Source: Nonomuraea turcica (lineage in GTDB: Bacteria > Actinomycetota > Actinomycetes > Streptosporangiales > Streptosporangiaceae). From it: a DNA stretch of 64,000 bases. Position 1 is the stretch's first letter. Every line of letters begins with the position of its first letter. Location of the stretch: NCBI RefSeq assembly GCF_030718205.1, contig NZ_JAUZQF010000009.1, positions 124,001-188,000 of the forward strand, written 5' to 3'. Under the pieces are notes generated by a model. The model had not been told where the DNA came from, searched no databases, and saw only the letters and a program-made list of their open reading frames with translations. Positions 42,120 to 50,064 of this stretch are shown in pieces. The translations under genes were made by a program, and so were the position numbers.

Positions 42120-43370
42120 TTACTCGCCGGGCGGAGGTGTACGGAGCGGCCAGAGGTTGCCGTCGCGTACGGCATCGGGCAGGGAGAAGCTGTAGCGTCC
42201 CAGGAAGTTCAGGTGATCGAACCCCGGGGGGCCAAGTCGGGCGATGTCGGCGGCCGAGATCTTCCTGCCTTCGGCCCGGAGTGCTTCCAAGGCCCGCGCC
42301 GTGTAGATCGTGTTCCACAAAATACAGACATTGGTCATGAAACCGCGCCTAGTTGATCTTCCTGGCCTTCTTTGTATTTTTGGCGGAGTTCGCCCTTCTG
42401 GCCGTGGAAGATCTTGCGGGCGAGGGTGTGGCGGGCTTCTTGGCGGTTGAGCTGGGTGTTGACGCGGCGGCGTAGGAGTTCGTCGTCGAAGTAGGAGGCC
42501 AGGTAGGTGGAGCGGTCGAGTTTGCCTAGCTCCATGAGGGCGCGGCCGATCGGGGTCGGGGTGCCGCCGCCGGCGAAGTAGCGGAACAGCTCGGCCGGCC
42601 GGACCGCGTTGGTCCGCAGCGCCCCCGCGACCCGCAGCAGTTCGTCCCAGTGATCGTTGATGAGGTCGAGGTTGACGCGGCTCTTGATCAGTGGGTCGAG
42701 GCGTTCGTAGAAGGCGGCGGGGTCGGCCCGGTACAGGGTGGCGCTGCCGACATCGGCCAGGCGTGGGGAGAACTGGAATCCCAGCAGCCGGAAGATCCCG
42801 AACGCGATCTCCGAGGCGCCCGCGGTGTCGGAGGCGATCTCGGTCGGTTGCAGGGACGTTTCCTGCTCCAGAAGCCCTTCCAGGAGGTAGTACCAGTCCT
42901 TGGGGGTGCCGGGGATGACGATGCCGTGAAACCCGGAGAACTGGTCGGAGGTGAAGTTGTAGCAGGTCACGCCCTTGGCGCCCTTGCCGAAGTACTTGGT
43001 GTTCGGCCCGGCGTTGATGGTCTTGACCGGGACCACGAACCGCAGCCCGTCGGCGGAGGCGAGTTCGCCGCCGCCCCAGGCCTGCACGAGTTCCAGGCTG
43101 GAGTGGTAGTCGACCAGGGTCGTGTTCGCCGCGGTGAGGGTCGCGGCCCGGATGTAGTTCTGCTCGGCCCAGAACAGCCGGTCCAGGGCGAGCGCGGGCT
43201 CGGTGTCGTTGACCATGGGTCAGATCCCGACATTCATGGACTGGGCTACCAGGACAGCGGCGATCGACTTGATCATGTCCTCGCGGCGGGAGGGCGCTTC
43301 GTCGGAGACGTGGGTGAAAGCGTTCAGGCAGCCGGTCCAGGAGTGGACCTCCAGCAGCGCTTCGGGCGCT
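42120..43370 (-). pseudogene. Tn3 family transposase, C-terminal part, disrupted
   Basis: Three pieces of one transposase read on the minus strand: ALLEVHSWTGCLNAFTHVSD (from about 43,365), then a TGA at 43220-43222, then a 293-residue stretch (43,216 to 42,335), then after a frameshift the last 72 residues (TNVCILWNTIYTARALEALR to LGRYSFSLPDAVR). The catalytic residues are visible in ASADGLRF, ASDTAGASEIAFG and NRQEARHTLAR. The N-terminal DNA-binding half, roughly 55-60% of the usual 1000 residues, is gone. It cannot be active. Confidence 0.88.
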
Positions 43371-43482
43371 GTTCAGGGTTCAACGCCGTCAACGCCATCA
43401 GACCACCCCTCCTCATAGATCGACTCGTCACACCTTCCCGCCGTACGCCAAGCGAGGATCCGAGCCAATCATGGACCAGGCT

Positions 43483-43530
43483 GTCAACGGATGTGACAGT
43501 AACCCCGGTTCACCGGACGTTTCCTACTCG
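43483..43530 (-). repeat. Right terminal inverted repeat of the Tn3-like element
   Basis: This is the reverse complement of the left repeat with three mismatches over 48 bp. It lies about 110 bp beyond the surviving transposase segment. Confidence 0.9.
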
Positions 43531-43600
43531 GGGGCCAGTGGGAGCCGTGGACGTACGAGGAGAGCGACGGTTACCGAAGGTCCGTAGAAAGCCTCGGCGT
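43531..43600 (+). pseudogene. CocE/NonD-type hydrolase fragment outside the right end
   Basis: Immediately after the inverted repeat the plus strand reads GGQWEPWTYEESDGYRRSVE, matching the family segment that follows the SEGEW of the left fragment. Both flanks include a Glu/Gln-Trp pair, so the two flanks overlap rather than abut, and they may come from two related genes. Nothing further of the gene follows. The next 80 bp hold no recognisable gene. Confidence 0.6.
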
Positions 43601-43678
43601 TCAGTTCAGGCCAGGGCGGTCCCCCTTTGGGGGATGGCCCGCTGTGGCGGGGCATCCCGGAGCGCGGAGCGCGGACCC

Positions 43679-44107
43679 TCAGGTGGGGTGGCGTTGTGGC
43701 CCGGCAGCAGGTCTTCCACGACCCCGCCCGGCCGTCCCGCGTCGTCCTGCCGGTGGTTCCGGCCGGATGAAAGCGCAGCAAGCGCCGAGGCCGCGCAAGG
43801 CGGAATAGATGGGCAGAGACACCCGATCATGCACCACCGGCCACACCTGCCCGTGACCGAGTTCCGCCACCGGTCGTACCGGGCCAGGCCCGGCCGTTGC
43901 GAGGAGCCCAGCCACCTCGCACAGCAATTCGCCGACGTCGATGGGACGCCCCTGACCCGCACCATCCCTGAGAACCCAGGCCATGATGGCCGCGTCGAAG
44001 GTGAGCTGGTCGGCGTTGGCGGGACCTTCGGAATCGAATGTCGCTTCGAACGAGCCGTATCGGGCGACGCGCTTGACACGGGGGAGGGCGTTGTCGCGGC
44101 CCGACAT
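43679..44107 (-). CDS. Hypothetical protein, possibly a remnant
   Basis: A 142-residue minus-strand frame begins MSGRDNALPRVKRVARYG and continues with a reasonable composition (LTFDAAIMAWVLRDGAGQGR). The last 40 residues become Arg/Gly/Pro-rich and look like read-through. The open frame extends further upstream without a stop toward the DsbA gene. I do not recognise a family. Confidence 0.3.
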   Translation of the reverse strand: MSGRDNALPRVKRVARYGSFEATFDSEGPANADQLTFDAAIMAWVLRDGAGQGRPIDVGELLCEVAGLLATAGPGPVRPVAELGHGQVWPVVHDRVSLPIYSALRGLGACCAFIRPEPPAGRRGTAGRGRGRPAAGPQRHPT

Positions 44108-44175
44108 GAACGAGACGCGGATCTCGATGGTCTGGGGGTGGCCAGACCAAAGTGGCGAAGGCGGCAGCTTGCGGC

Positions 44176-44796
44176 TCAGAAGCGTGTCGCGCGTTCGAGG
44201 AGGCTTGTCAGAACGGCAGGTTCCTGAACGGCCGAGACTGGCGGGGCTCCGTCAATGACGAGTGCAGGCACGCCTCGGATTCCCCTCTGGGTGGCGCGGC
44301 GTTCATCGGCTCGGACTTCAGCGGTGAACGCGTCGCCGGTCAAGAGTTCACCTACCTGGGCGCGATCAAGTCCGGCCTCGACGCCGAGTGCTTGGAGAAC
44401 GTCCGGGTCGGCGATGTTACGGCCCATGGTGTGATAGCCGTGAAGGAGATGTTCCAGAACGGCGTCGGCCAGGCCGCAGGTGGCGGCCAGGTGGATCAGG
44501 CGGTGAGCATCGAAGGAGTTGACGGGCCGGGCCTGGTGCAGGTTGAGTTCCAGTTCCTCGGCTGCGCCGAGCGCTTGGATGTGGGCCACCCGGGCGCTCG
44601 CTCGGGCTGGGTCGTTCTGGTAGGTGGCGATCACCTGCGCCGCTGTCAGGCCGGGGATGGGGCTTCCGTACGGATCGAGTTCGAAACTGCGCCAGACGAC
44701 GTTCACATCGTTTCGGCCCTTCAGGGCGGTGGCCAGTCTTCTCTTGCCGATGTAGCACCAGGGGCACAGGACGTCGAAGTAGACCTCGACTTGCAT
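44176..44796 (-). CDS. DsbA family oxidoreductase (FrnE-like)
   Basis: This 206-residue cytosolic thioredoxin-fold protein has FDVLCPWCYIGKRRL with the redox pair Cys11-Pro-Trp-Cys14, the helical insertion, and GIRGVPALVIDG with the cis-proline loop. No signal peptide is present, as usual for the FrnE/polyketide-associated group, which acts as a disulfide isomerase or glutathione-transferase-like enzyme. It is third in an operon with an MFS pump (15 bp upstream) and a quinone oxidoreductase, consistent with defence against reactive electrophiles. Confidence 0.9.
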   Translation of the reverse strand: MQVEVYFDVLCPWCYIGKRRLATALKGRNDVNVVWRSFELDPYGSPIPGLTAAQVIATYQNDPARASARVAHIQALGAAEELELNLHQARPVNSFDAHRLIHLAATCGLADAVLEHLLHGYHTMGRNIADPDVLQALGVEAGLDRAQVGELLTGDAFTAEVRADERRATQRGIRGVPALVIDGAPPVSAVQEPAVLTSLLERATRF

Positions 44797-44811
44797 GATC
44801 GTTCGGTCCTT

Positions 44812-46371
44812 TCAGTCGAGCGCTGGGGTGGGCGTCGTGGCCTGTTCGGGCTGGCTAGGTGGTTGCGGCCGTGTTGCGCGCCGCAGGGTCAGGGTCAGCA
44901 GGGCGAGCGCGATGAGCAGGGGGATCGTGATGAGCGCGTGCACGTGGAGGCTGTGGGCGAACGCGTCCCGGGCGGTCTGGGCCAAGGGGATGCCGAGGCT
45001 TTCGGGGAGTTGCTGGGCTGCCTGGAGCGCGGCGGGCAACGTCTCGCGGGCGGCTTCGGCGACCTTGGCAGGGACGCCGTCGGGCGTGTGGCCGATCATG
45101 TAGTTGCCGTAGACGCCGGTGGCGATGCTGCCGAGCACGGCGATGCCGAGCGCGCCGCCGAGTTCGGCGCCGGTCTCGGAGATCGCTGAGGCGGCCCCGG
45201 CGCGTTCGGGCGGTGCCGCGCGGAGGACCAGGTTGGTTCCCAGGGCCATGAACGGGGTCAGCCCGGCGAAGAGGAGTACGGAGCCGGACACCAGGATGAC
45301 GGGGTTTCTGTCCACCTGGGTGAGCAGGATGGGACCGATGACGGCGAACGCGGCTCCGGCGCTCATGAGGACGACTGGGCGGATTCGCTCGGTGAGGCTG
45401 GAGACCACCAGGGCCACGACGGTACCGGTGACCGCGGTGGGCAGCTGCCATAGACCGGCCTCCAACGGAGAGAAGCCGAGCACCAGTTGCAGGTATTGCG
45501 AGGTGAGCAGGCTGGTCCCGAACAGCACGATGCCGACCAGCACCATGCCTGTGACGGATACGGCGAAGGCAGGGAAACGGAACAATCCCAGGTCCAAGAG
45601 CGGGTTGGACAGCCGCCACTGGCGGCGTACGAATACCACGCCGATCATCAGGCCCGCGACCAGGACACCAGCGGACGGCAGGGCGAAGCCGTGGACGGCG
45701 AGATCCTTGATGCCGAACACGATCGTCAGAGGAGTCAGCAGCGACAGGACCACGCTGACCGTGTCCAGCCGCCCGGAAGCCGAAGCGCGGGATTCAGGGA
45801 TCAGGCTGGGGCCGGTGACCAGCAGCAGGGCCATAGCGGGAATGGCGAGCAGGAACACCGACCCCCACCAGAAGGATTGCAGCAGCACACCGCCGACCAG
45901 CGGGCCGAGCGCACCACCGCCCATGAAAGCCATCATCCAGATCGTGATGGCCAGGGTGCGCTGCCGGACGTCGAGGAACAGGGCGCGGATCAGCGCCAGC
46001 GAGGACGGCGCCAGAGCGGCGGCGGCGACTCCCTGGATCGCCCGTGCTGCGATGAGCGTGCCGGCGCTGGGGGTGTATGCGGCGGCAACAGATGCGCCGG
46101 TGAACGCGACGGCGCCGACCAGCAGGATCCGGCGGTGCCCAAGACGGTCGCCGAGCGTACCCATCGTGACCAGTGATCCGGCGACCATGAAGCCGTAGAT
46201 ATCGGTGATCCACAGCAGTTGGGGGCCGTCGGGCTCCAGATCGGCGCTCAGGCTTGGCAGCGCCAGATAGAGCACGGACATGTTCATCATGACCAGCACG
46301 GCGGGGACGCCCAGGACCGCCAGGGCGGTCCACTCCCGCACTCCGGCTCTGGCAGGGGGCTTGTGGGCCAT
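44812..46371 (-). CDS. MFS drug/multidrug efflux transporter (DHA2, 14 TMS)
   Basis: This 519-residue membrane protein has about 14 hydrophobic helices. Signatures are WITDIYGFMVAGSLVTMGTL then GDRLGHRRILL (motif A) and RAIQGVAAAALAPSSLALI (motif C-like), as in QacA/SmvA-type proton-driven exporters. It probably exports cationic or aromatic drugs. It lies 12 bp after the quinone oxidoreductase gene and 15 bp before the DsbA gene, and should be controlled by the divergent TetR at 47455. Confidence 0.92.
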   Translation of the reverse strand: MAHKPPARAGVREWTALAVLGVPAVLVMMNMSVLYLALPSLSADLEPDGPQLLWITDIYGFMVAGSLVTMGTLGDRLGHRRILLVGAVAFTGASVAAAYTPSAGTLIAARAIQGVAAAALAPSSLALIRALFLDVRQRTLAITIWMMAFMGGGALGPLVGGVLLQSFWWGSVFLLAIPAMALLLVTGPSLIPESRASASGRLDTVSVVLSLLTPLTIVFGIKDLAVHGFALPSAGVLVAGLMIGVVFVRRQWRLSNPLLDLGLFRFPAFAVSVTGMVLVGIVLFGTSLLTSQYLQLVLGFSPLEAGLWQLPTAVTGTVVALVVSSLTERIRPVVLMSAGAAFAVIGPILLTQVDRNPVILVSGSVLLFAGLTPFMALGTNLVLRAAPPERAGAASAISETGAELGGALGIAVLGSIATGVYGNYMIGHTPDGVPAKVAEAARETLPAALQAAQQLPESLGIPLAQTARDAFAHSLHVHALITIPLLIALALLTLTLRRATRPQPPSQPEQATTPTPALD

Positions 46372-46383
46372 GGAAATCCGATC

Positions 46384-47367
46384 TCAGCCGCGGGCATTGC
46401 CGGCGGGGATGAGTAGGGTCTTGCCGATGGTGGTCCGGGCCTCGATCGCCCGGTGCGCGGCGGCCGCCGCCTCGAGCGGAAAAGTCTGGCCGATGACCGG
46501 ACGCAGCTTCCCGTCGGCCGCGAGGTTCAGCGCGTCGACGATGAGAGCACGGGTTTGGGCCGGGTTCGGTGCGGTGGTGAGGCCGATGACGCCGATGGAG
46601 CGTGCCCGGAGTTCGCCTTCGTCGAGTTCGGCGTCGGCGCCGCCGGCCATTCCGTAGATGCTCACGCGTCCGCCGTCGCGTAGCGCTGCGATCGCCTCGG
46701 TGGCGATCCGGCCGCCGACCCCGTCGAAGACGAGATCGAGTCCGGCGCCGCCGGTCGCCTCCGCCACCCGATCCAGCCAGTCAGGCCGGGAGTAGTCGAC
46801 ATAGGCGGCCGCGCCCAGTGAGGTGACCAGCCCGGCCTTGCCGACGCCTCGCGCAGCGCCGATCACGTGGGCATCCGCGGCGGCGGCGAGTTGCACCAGC
46901 AGGCTGCCGACACCCCCTCCCGCAGCCTCCACTAGAACCCGCTCCGACGGCTTGATCTCCGCCTGCCGGTAGAGCAGCAGCGCCGTACGCCCATCGGCCA
47001 GCAGCGCGACCGCATCCTTGAGTTCCAGACCCGCGGGAACCGGAACCGCGTCCTGGGCCCGAGCCAGCGCCAGCTCGGCGTAACCGCCCTCGCCGCCGGT
47101 GGTGGTGACCACGACTGTTCCCATCAGGGCCGGGTCCACGTCTGCTCCGACGGCGACGATGCGGCCGCCCACGCCATTGCCGGGTATGCGGGGTAGCGCG
47201 GGCCTGCCGAACGGCCCGTTGCCCGAGCGCACCTGCGTCTCGACGAACGTGATACTCGCGTACGCCACCGCGACGAGCACCTGCCCCGGCTCTGGCACGG
47301 GATCTTCGACGTGCCGTATCCACAGGACCTCCGGCCCTCCGAACTCTTCCATGACGACGGCGCGCAT
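46384..47367 (-). CDS. Zinc-less medium-chain quinone oxidoreductase
   Basis: This 327-residue medium-chain dehydrogenase has an N-terminal GroES-like domain (MRAVVMEEFGGPEVL, then RIPGNGVGG) and a Rossmann fold with LVEAAGGGVGSLLVQLA. No zinc-ligand pattern is present. It reduces quinones or alpha,beta-unsaturated carbonyls with NADPH. First gene of the operon with the MFS and DsbA genes; it is divergent from the TetR at 47455, a frequent layout for quinone-sensing circuits. Confidence 0.9.
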   Translation of the reverse strand: MRAVVMEEFGGPEVLWIRHVEDPVPEPGQVLVAVAYASITFVETQVRSGNGPFGRPALPRIPGNGVGGRIVAVGADVDPALMGTVVVTTTGGEGGYAELALARAQDAVPVPAGLELKDAVALLADGRTALLLYRQAEIKPSERVLVEAAGGGVGSLLVQLAAAADAHVIGAARGVGKAGLVTSLGAAAYVDYSRPDWLDRVAEATGGAGLDLVFDGVGGRIATEAIAALRDGGRVSIYGMAGGADAELDEGELRARSIGVIGLTTAPNPAQTRALIVDALNLAADGKLRPVIGQTFPLEAAAAAHRAIEARTTIGKTLLIPAGNARG

Positions 47368-47388
47368 GACACTCCTCTAAACGGATAG

Positions 47389-47433
47389 ATTCGCTTCGTT
47401 TGGACTTAACCTATAACGGAGTGAATCGCTTCG
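47389..47433. promoter_or_regulatory. Repeated A(T/A)TCGCTTCG half-sites in the qor/TetR spacer
   Basis: ATTCGCTTCG (47389-47398) and AATCGCTTCG (47424-47433) are direct repeats 35 bp apart in the 87-bp divergent spacer; the second extends into an imperfect CGCTTCGCAAAGCG palindrome. They are likely operators of the TetR at 47455. Confidence 0.45.
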
Positions 47434-47454
47434 CAAAGCGGATACAGTGAGCGC

Positions 47455-48138
47455 ATGGCCCGCAGAGCTCCCCGGCACGCAGAAGCCGAACGCAACGACC
47501 AGGCCCTCCTGGAGGCCGCCAAGAAAGTCCTGGCCGTGGACGGAGCGCATGCATCGGTGGCGACGATCGCCGCACGCGCCGGAGTCGGCATCGCCAGCCT
47601 CTACCGCCGCTACCGTTCCAAAGACGAGCTCTTCCAGCACCTGTGCGCGCTCTCACTCGACCAGTGGATCCAGGCCGCCGAACGCGGCCTGCGACACAAC
47701 GACCCTTGGGAAGGGCTCGCTCACTACATCAGCGCCTGCATCGAGTTCAGCGGCGGCTCCCTCGGGCCGCTGGCCGGCACGATCGCCGTCACCGACGAAA
47801 TGGCGGCCAAGTTCACCAGGTCCGATGAGCTGATGCGAGCGCTGGTGGCCCGCGCGCACGCCGCCGGAGTGCTCAGACCGGACGCCACGGCCATGGACAT
47901 CTCGCTCCTGATCGAACAACTCGGCAAGTCCCCCCTGATCGAACAACTCGACCGGCAGGGCCGCACCGACCTGACCGACGCAGCCCACAACGCCCGAAAG
48001 CGCACGATCGCCATCGCTCTCGACGGCCTGCGCTCCGGTCACCCTCAACTGCCCGGGACCGCACCCACTCCCGCCCTCCTCGCCGAACGCTGGGAGCACG
48101 CCCCCACAGACTCGACGAGGACGCCAGGACGGCCGTAG
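47455..48138 (+). CDS. TetR family regulator of the efflux operon
   Basis: The protein has 227 residues. The helix-turn-helix is ASVATIAARAGVGIASLYRR with YRSKDELFQHLC; the C-terminal domain has the TetR_C_25/SbtR-like LAHYISACIEFSGGSLGPLA. A duplicated segment, IEQLGKSPLIEQLDRQG, is visible near residue 165. It is divergent from the qor-MFS-dsbA operon and most likely represses it until a xenobiotic or quinone binds. Confidence 0.88.
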   Translation: MARRAPRHAEAERNDQALLEAAKKVLAVDGAHASVATIAARAGVGIASLYRRYRSKDELFQHLCALSLDQWIQAAERGLRHNDPWEGLAHYISACIEFSGGSLGPLAGTIAVTDEMAAKFTRSDELMRALVARAHAAGVLRPDATAMDISLLIEQLGKSPLIEQLDRQGRTDLTDAAHNARKRTIAIALDGLRSGHPQLPGTAPTPALLAERWEHAPTDSTRTPGRP

Positions 48139-48487
48139 ACCAAGGAAGCAGGCCGACGCAAAGGGGCCCGCAATCTCACAAACCCTCCCGGTCGCGGGGA
48201 CCTATCACACCGGCCTCTTCACCAAGGTCGGCCGCCTGGCCAAGCTGCTGCGCGTGCCCACCCCTGCCGACCGCGGACCCGGACAGCCCGACGCCGCGCC
48301 GGCTCACTCGCCCCGAACCAGTCGCCCCGGCCGGATGACGCCAGGTCGGCACGGGCATGGATGAACGCGGCCGCCTGGGCAGAGCCGGCCTCAGTTGACC
48401 TGGTCCTTTTCCGATGGCCCCCTCGGAACCAGCCGTGCCCGCTTTCGTAGCAGCTGGCTCTCCAGTGCTCATCCTGGCATGCGTGTG
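48139..48487. other. 350-bp spacer, no gene recognised
   Basis: I see neither a protein-like frame nor a clear structural element between the TetR gene and the intron-maturase remnant. Confidence 0.5.
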
Positions 48488-48691
48488 GACGTCCGGCGTG
48501 GATGCCCTCATGGCATACGCGGCAGACGACGAGGGTCTTGCGCCATGGAACCGCATAATTCGCAGACCTCGGCGGTGAGCCGTTGGATCAGCTCCGACCG
48601 GCGGCCAGCTCCTGGTCGGTCCAGCGGCGCGTGGACAAGTGGAACGGCCTGTCGCCGGTGATCCGAGCGAGGGCATCAACCGCGTCCGCAC
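48488..48691 (-). pseudogene. Remnant of a group II intron maturase C-terminus
   Basis: The minus strand reads TDQELAAGRSELIQRLTAEV followed by CELCGS, and, in a shifted frame, WRKTLVVCRVCHEGIHAGR. These are the two halves of the HNH-like C-terminal tail of group II intron reverse transcriptases, with the middle (including the conserved HH) deleted. No reverse transcriptase domain or intron RNA structure remains nearby. Confidence 0.7.
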
Positions 48692-48723
48692 CGCTCAACT
48701 TTGAAGACCCGGATACCGGGCGC

Positions 48724-48772
48724 TTGCCGTCTGGAAACCGGTCGGTGTACGCTGTCGGAAACCGATCGGTTT
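48724..48772 (+). promoter_or_regulatory. Paired operators, 24 bp apart, before a decayed SDR
   Basis: AAACCGGTCGGTGT (48735-48748) and AAACCGATCGGTTT (48759-48772) repeat the layout at 24.7 and 49.3 kb. The promoter reads TTGCCG (48724-48729), 18 bp, TACGCT (48748-48753). The downstream gene is a pseudogene. Confidence 0.75.
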
Positions 48773-48792
48773 CCGATTGAAGCGCCCATACC

Positions 48793-48960
48793 AGCATCAA
48801 AGACGCGTTCGCCGTCGTGACAGGGGCAGTCGCGGCATCGGGAAGGCACTGATGGGGGCCCCCTACGAGTGTGGAGCCGCCAAGGTCTGCGCGACCGCCC
48901 GCGACCCACGGGCCATCGGCGCAGCGTCAGTCGGTGCCGTTGATCGCCAAGCTGATACAG
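48793..48960 (+). pseudogene. SDR fragment, decayed copy of the gene at 49333
   Basis: The sequence reads SIKDAFAVVTG, then after a frameshift SRGIGKALMGAPYECGAAKV and CATARDPRAI. This parallels GRGIGKVLVEELYARGAAKV and YATARDPRTV of the intact SDR at 49333. Only the first 55 or so residues survive. Confidence 0.75.
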
Positions 48961-49031
48961 AGATCCGTCTCGAACACGCCGCGCTCATCGCGTACTGATC
49001 GCGTGCGTACTTAACTTCTGGAGTAAAAGCC

Positions 49032-49231
49032 ATGTCTTCTCACACCACCTCCACCATCTTCGTCATCGGCGGCACAGGGGCTCAAGGGATGCCCATCGTC
49101 CGCGCTCTTGTCGCCGACAAGAAGTACTCGTTCGAGTCCTCACCCGCGATCCCACCTCCCCCCGAGCCCAGGTCCTCCTCGGGCTCGGCAACGTCTCCAT
49201 CCTCGAAGGGTCAGCTGACCTCCTTGGTTCT
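49032..49231 (+). pseudogene. NmrA-family protein fragment
   Basis: The ATG begins TIFVIGGTGAQGMPIVRALV with the NAD(P)-binding GGTGAQG. After DKKYS the frame shifts and the expected continuation, RVLTRDPTSPRAQVLLGLG, appears in another frame and ends near SILEGS. It matches the start of NmrA-like redox sensors and is cut off by the next operator region. Confidence 0.7.
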
Positions 49232-49266
49232 GTTTTGAAACTCACATGGTGATGGCCCAACTGAAT

Positions 49267-49314
49267 TTGCATGATGAAACCGATCGGTTTACGGTGGAGG
49301 AAACCGATCGGTTT
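49267..49314 (+). promoter_or_regulatory. Paired operators, 24 bp apart, before the intact SDR
   Basis: Two perfect AAACCGATCGGTTT copies lie at 49277-49290 and 49301-49314. The promoter reads TTGCAT (49267-49272), 17 bp, TACGGT (49290-49295), so the first operator sits in the spacer and the second at the transcript start. The SDR ATG with GGAGG follows at 49333. Confidence 0.78.
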
Positions 49315-49332
49315 CTCGTTGTGGAGGCAGTC

Positions 49333-50034
49333 ATGACAGCAATCAAGGGCGCCAACGTCTTCGTCACCGGAGGCGGCCGGGGCATCGGCAAGGTGCTGGT
49401 CGAGGAGCTCTACGCGCGCGGTGCCGCCAAGGTGTACGCCACGGCCCGTGACCCGCGCACGGTGACGAACCCCGATGCCGTCCCGCTGGCCCTCGAGGTC
49501 ACCGACCCGGCATCCGTGGTGGCCGCCGCCGAGCAGGCCCAGGACGTCACCATCCTCATCAACAACGCCGGCGCCTCCGTCCGCGCTTCGTACCTCGGCT
49601 CCCCGATGGAAGAAGTGCGCCGAGATCTGGAGACCAACTTCTACGGGCCGCTGCTGGCCACCCGGGCTTTCGCGCCGATCATCGAGCGCAACGGCGGGGG
49701 CCACATCCTCAACGTCCACTCCGCGCTGTCCTGGCTGGCCGACGGCACGCCCTACAGCGCCTCCAAGGCCGCCCTGTGGTCGCAGACCAATTCCTTGCGC
49801 CTGGAGTTGCAGCCGCGCGGCATCGCGGTGACCGGGCTCCACGTGGCCTACGTGGACACCGATATGACGTCGGGTATCGACGCGCCCAAGTCCGACCCCC
49901 GCGATGTCGCCGTGGCCGCGCTCGACGGCATCGAGGCAGGGGCACACGAGGTGCTGGCCGACGACACCACCCGCTGGATCAAGTCGCAGCTGTCCGCTGA
50001 CCTCGAAGCCATGTACGCCCAGCTGAAGAAGTAG
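49333..50034 (+). CDS. Short-chain dehydrogenase/reductase
   Basis: This 233-residue SDR has TGGGRGIG, INNAG, and YSASK. The serine of the triad is in NVHSALSW. The arginine in YATARDPRTV suggests NADP(H). It starts at the ATG at 49333 rather than at a GTG at 49246 that would read through the operators. It begins a unit with the epoxide hydrolase (30 bp later) and the NmrA protein, and is the intact relative of the fragment at 48793. Confidence 0.9.
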   Translation: MTAIKGANVFVTGGGRGIGKVLVEELYARGAAKVYATARDPRTVTNPDAVPLALEVTDPASVVAAAEQAQDVTILINNAGASVRASYLGSPMEEVRRDLETNFYGPLLATRAFAPIIERNGGGHILNVHSALSWLADGTPYSASKAALWSQTNSLRLELQPRGIAVTGLHVAYVDTDMTSGIDAPKSDPRDVAVAALDGIEAGAHEVLADDTTRWIKSQLSADLEAMYAQLKK

Positions 50035-50064
50035 CACGCACTCACCGACCTCAAGGAGGTCCTT

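Larger units (their letters stand above)
26662..43530. mobile_element. Tn3-like transposon carrying a beta-oxidation gene set (16.9 kb)
   Basis: The element is bounded by the 48-bp inverted repeats and has remnants of CocE-type hydrolase sequence on both outer sides. Near its right end lies a Tn3-family transposase with a stop and a frameshift, missing its N-terminal half; I find no resolvase. Cargo runs from 26,741 to 41,966: three crotonases, CoA ligase, SDR, 3-hydroxyacyl-CoA dehydrogenase, acyl-CoA dehydrogenase, thiolase, permease, DJ-1/PfpI protein and two TetR regulators. An ISL3 element is nested inside. No clean 5-bp target duplication is visible, so the ends may have been reshuffled. 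It cannot move by its own transposase. Confidence 0.8.

Noticed and set aside
26700-43480. Biosynthetic gene cluster within the transposon
   Set aside because: No synthase, carrier protein or tailoring set is present; the CoA enzymes form a catabolic cycle.
44812-46198. Plus-strand open frames opposite the MFS transporter
   Set aside because: They are Ser/Thr/Arg-rich or His/Gln-rich antisense frames of a membrane protein gene with no coding signature.
47389-47440. AT-rich qor/TetR spacer as a riboswitch
   Set aside because: At 87 bp it is short, and repeated half-sites next to a TetR gene explain it better.
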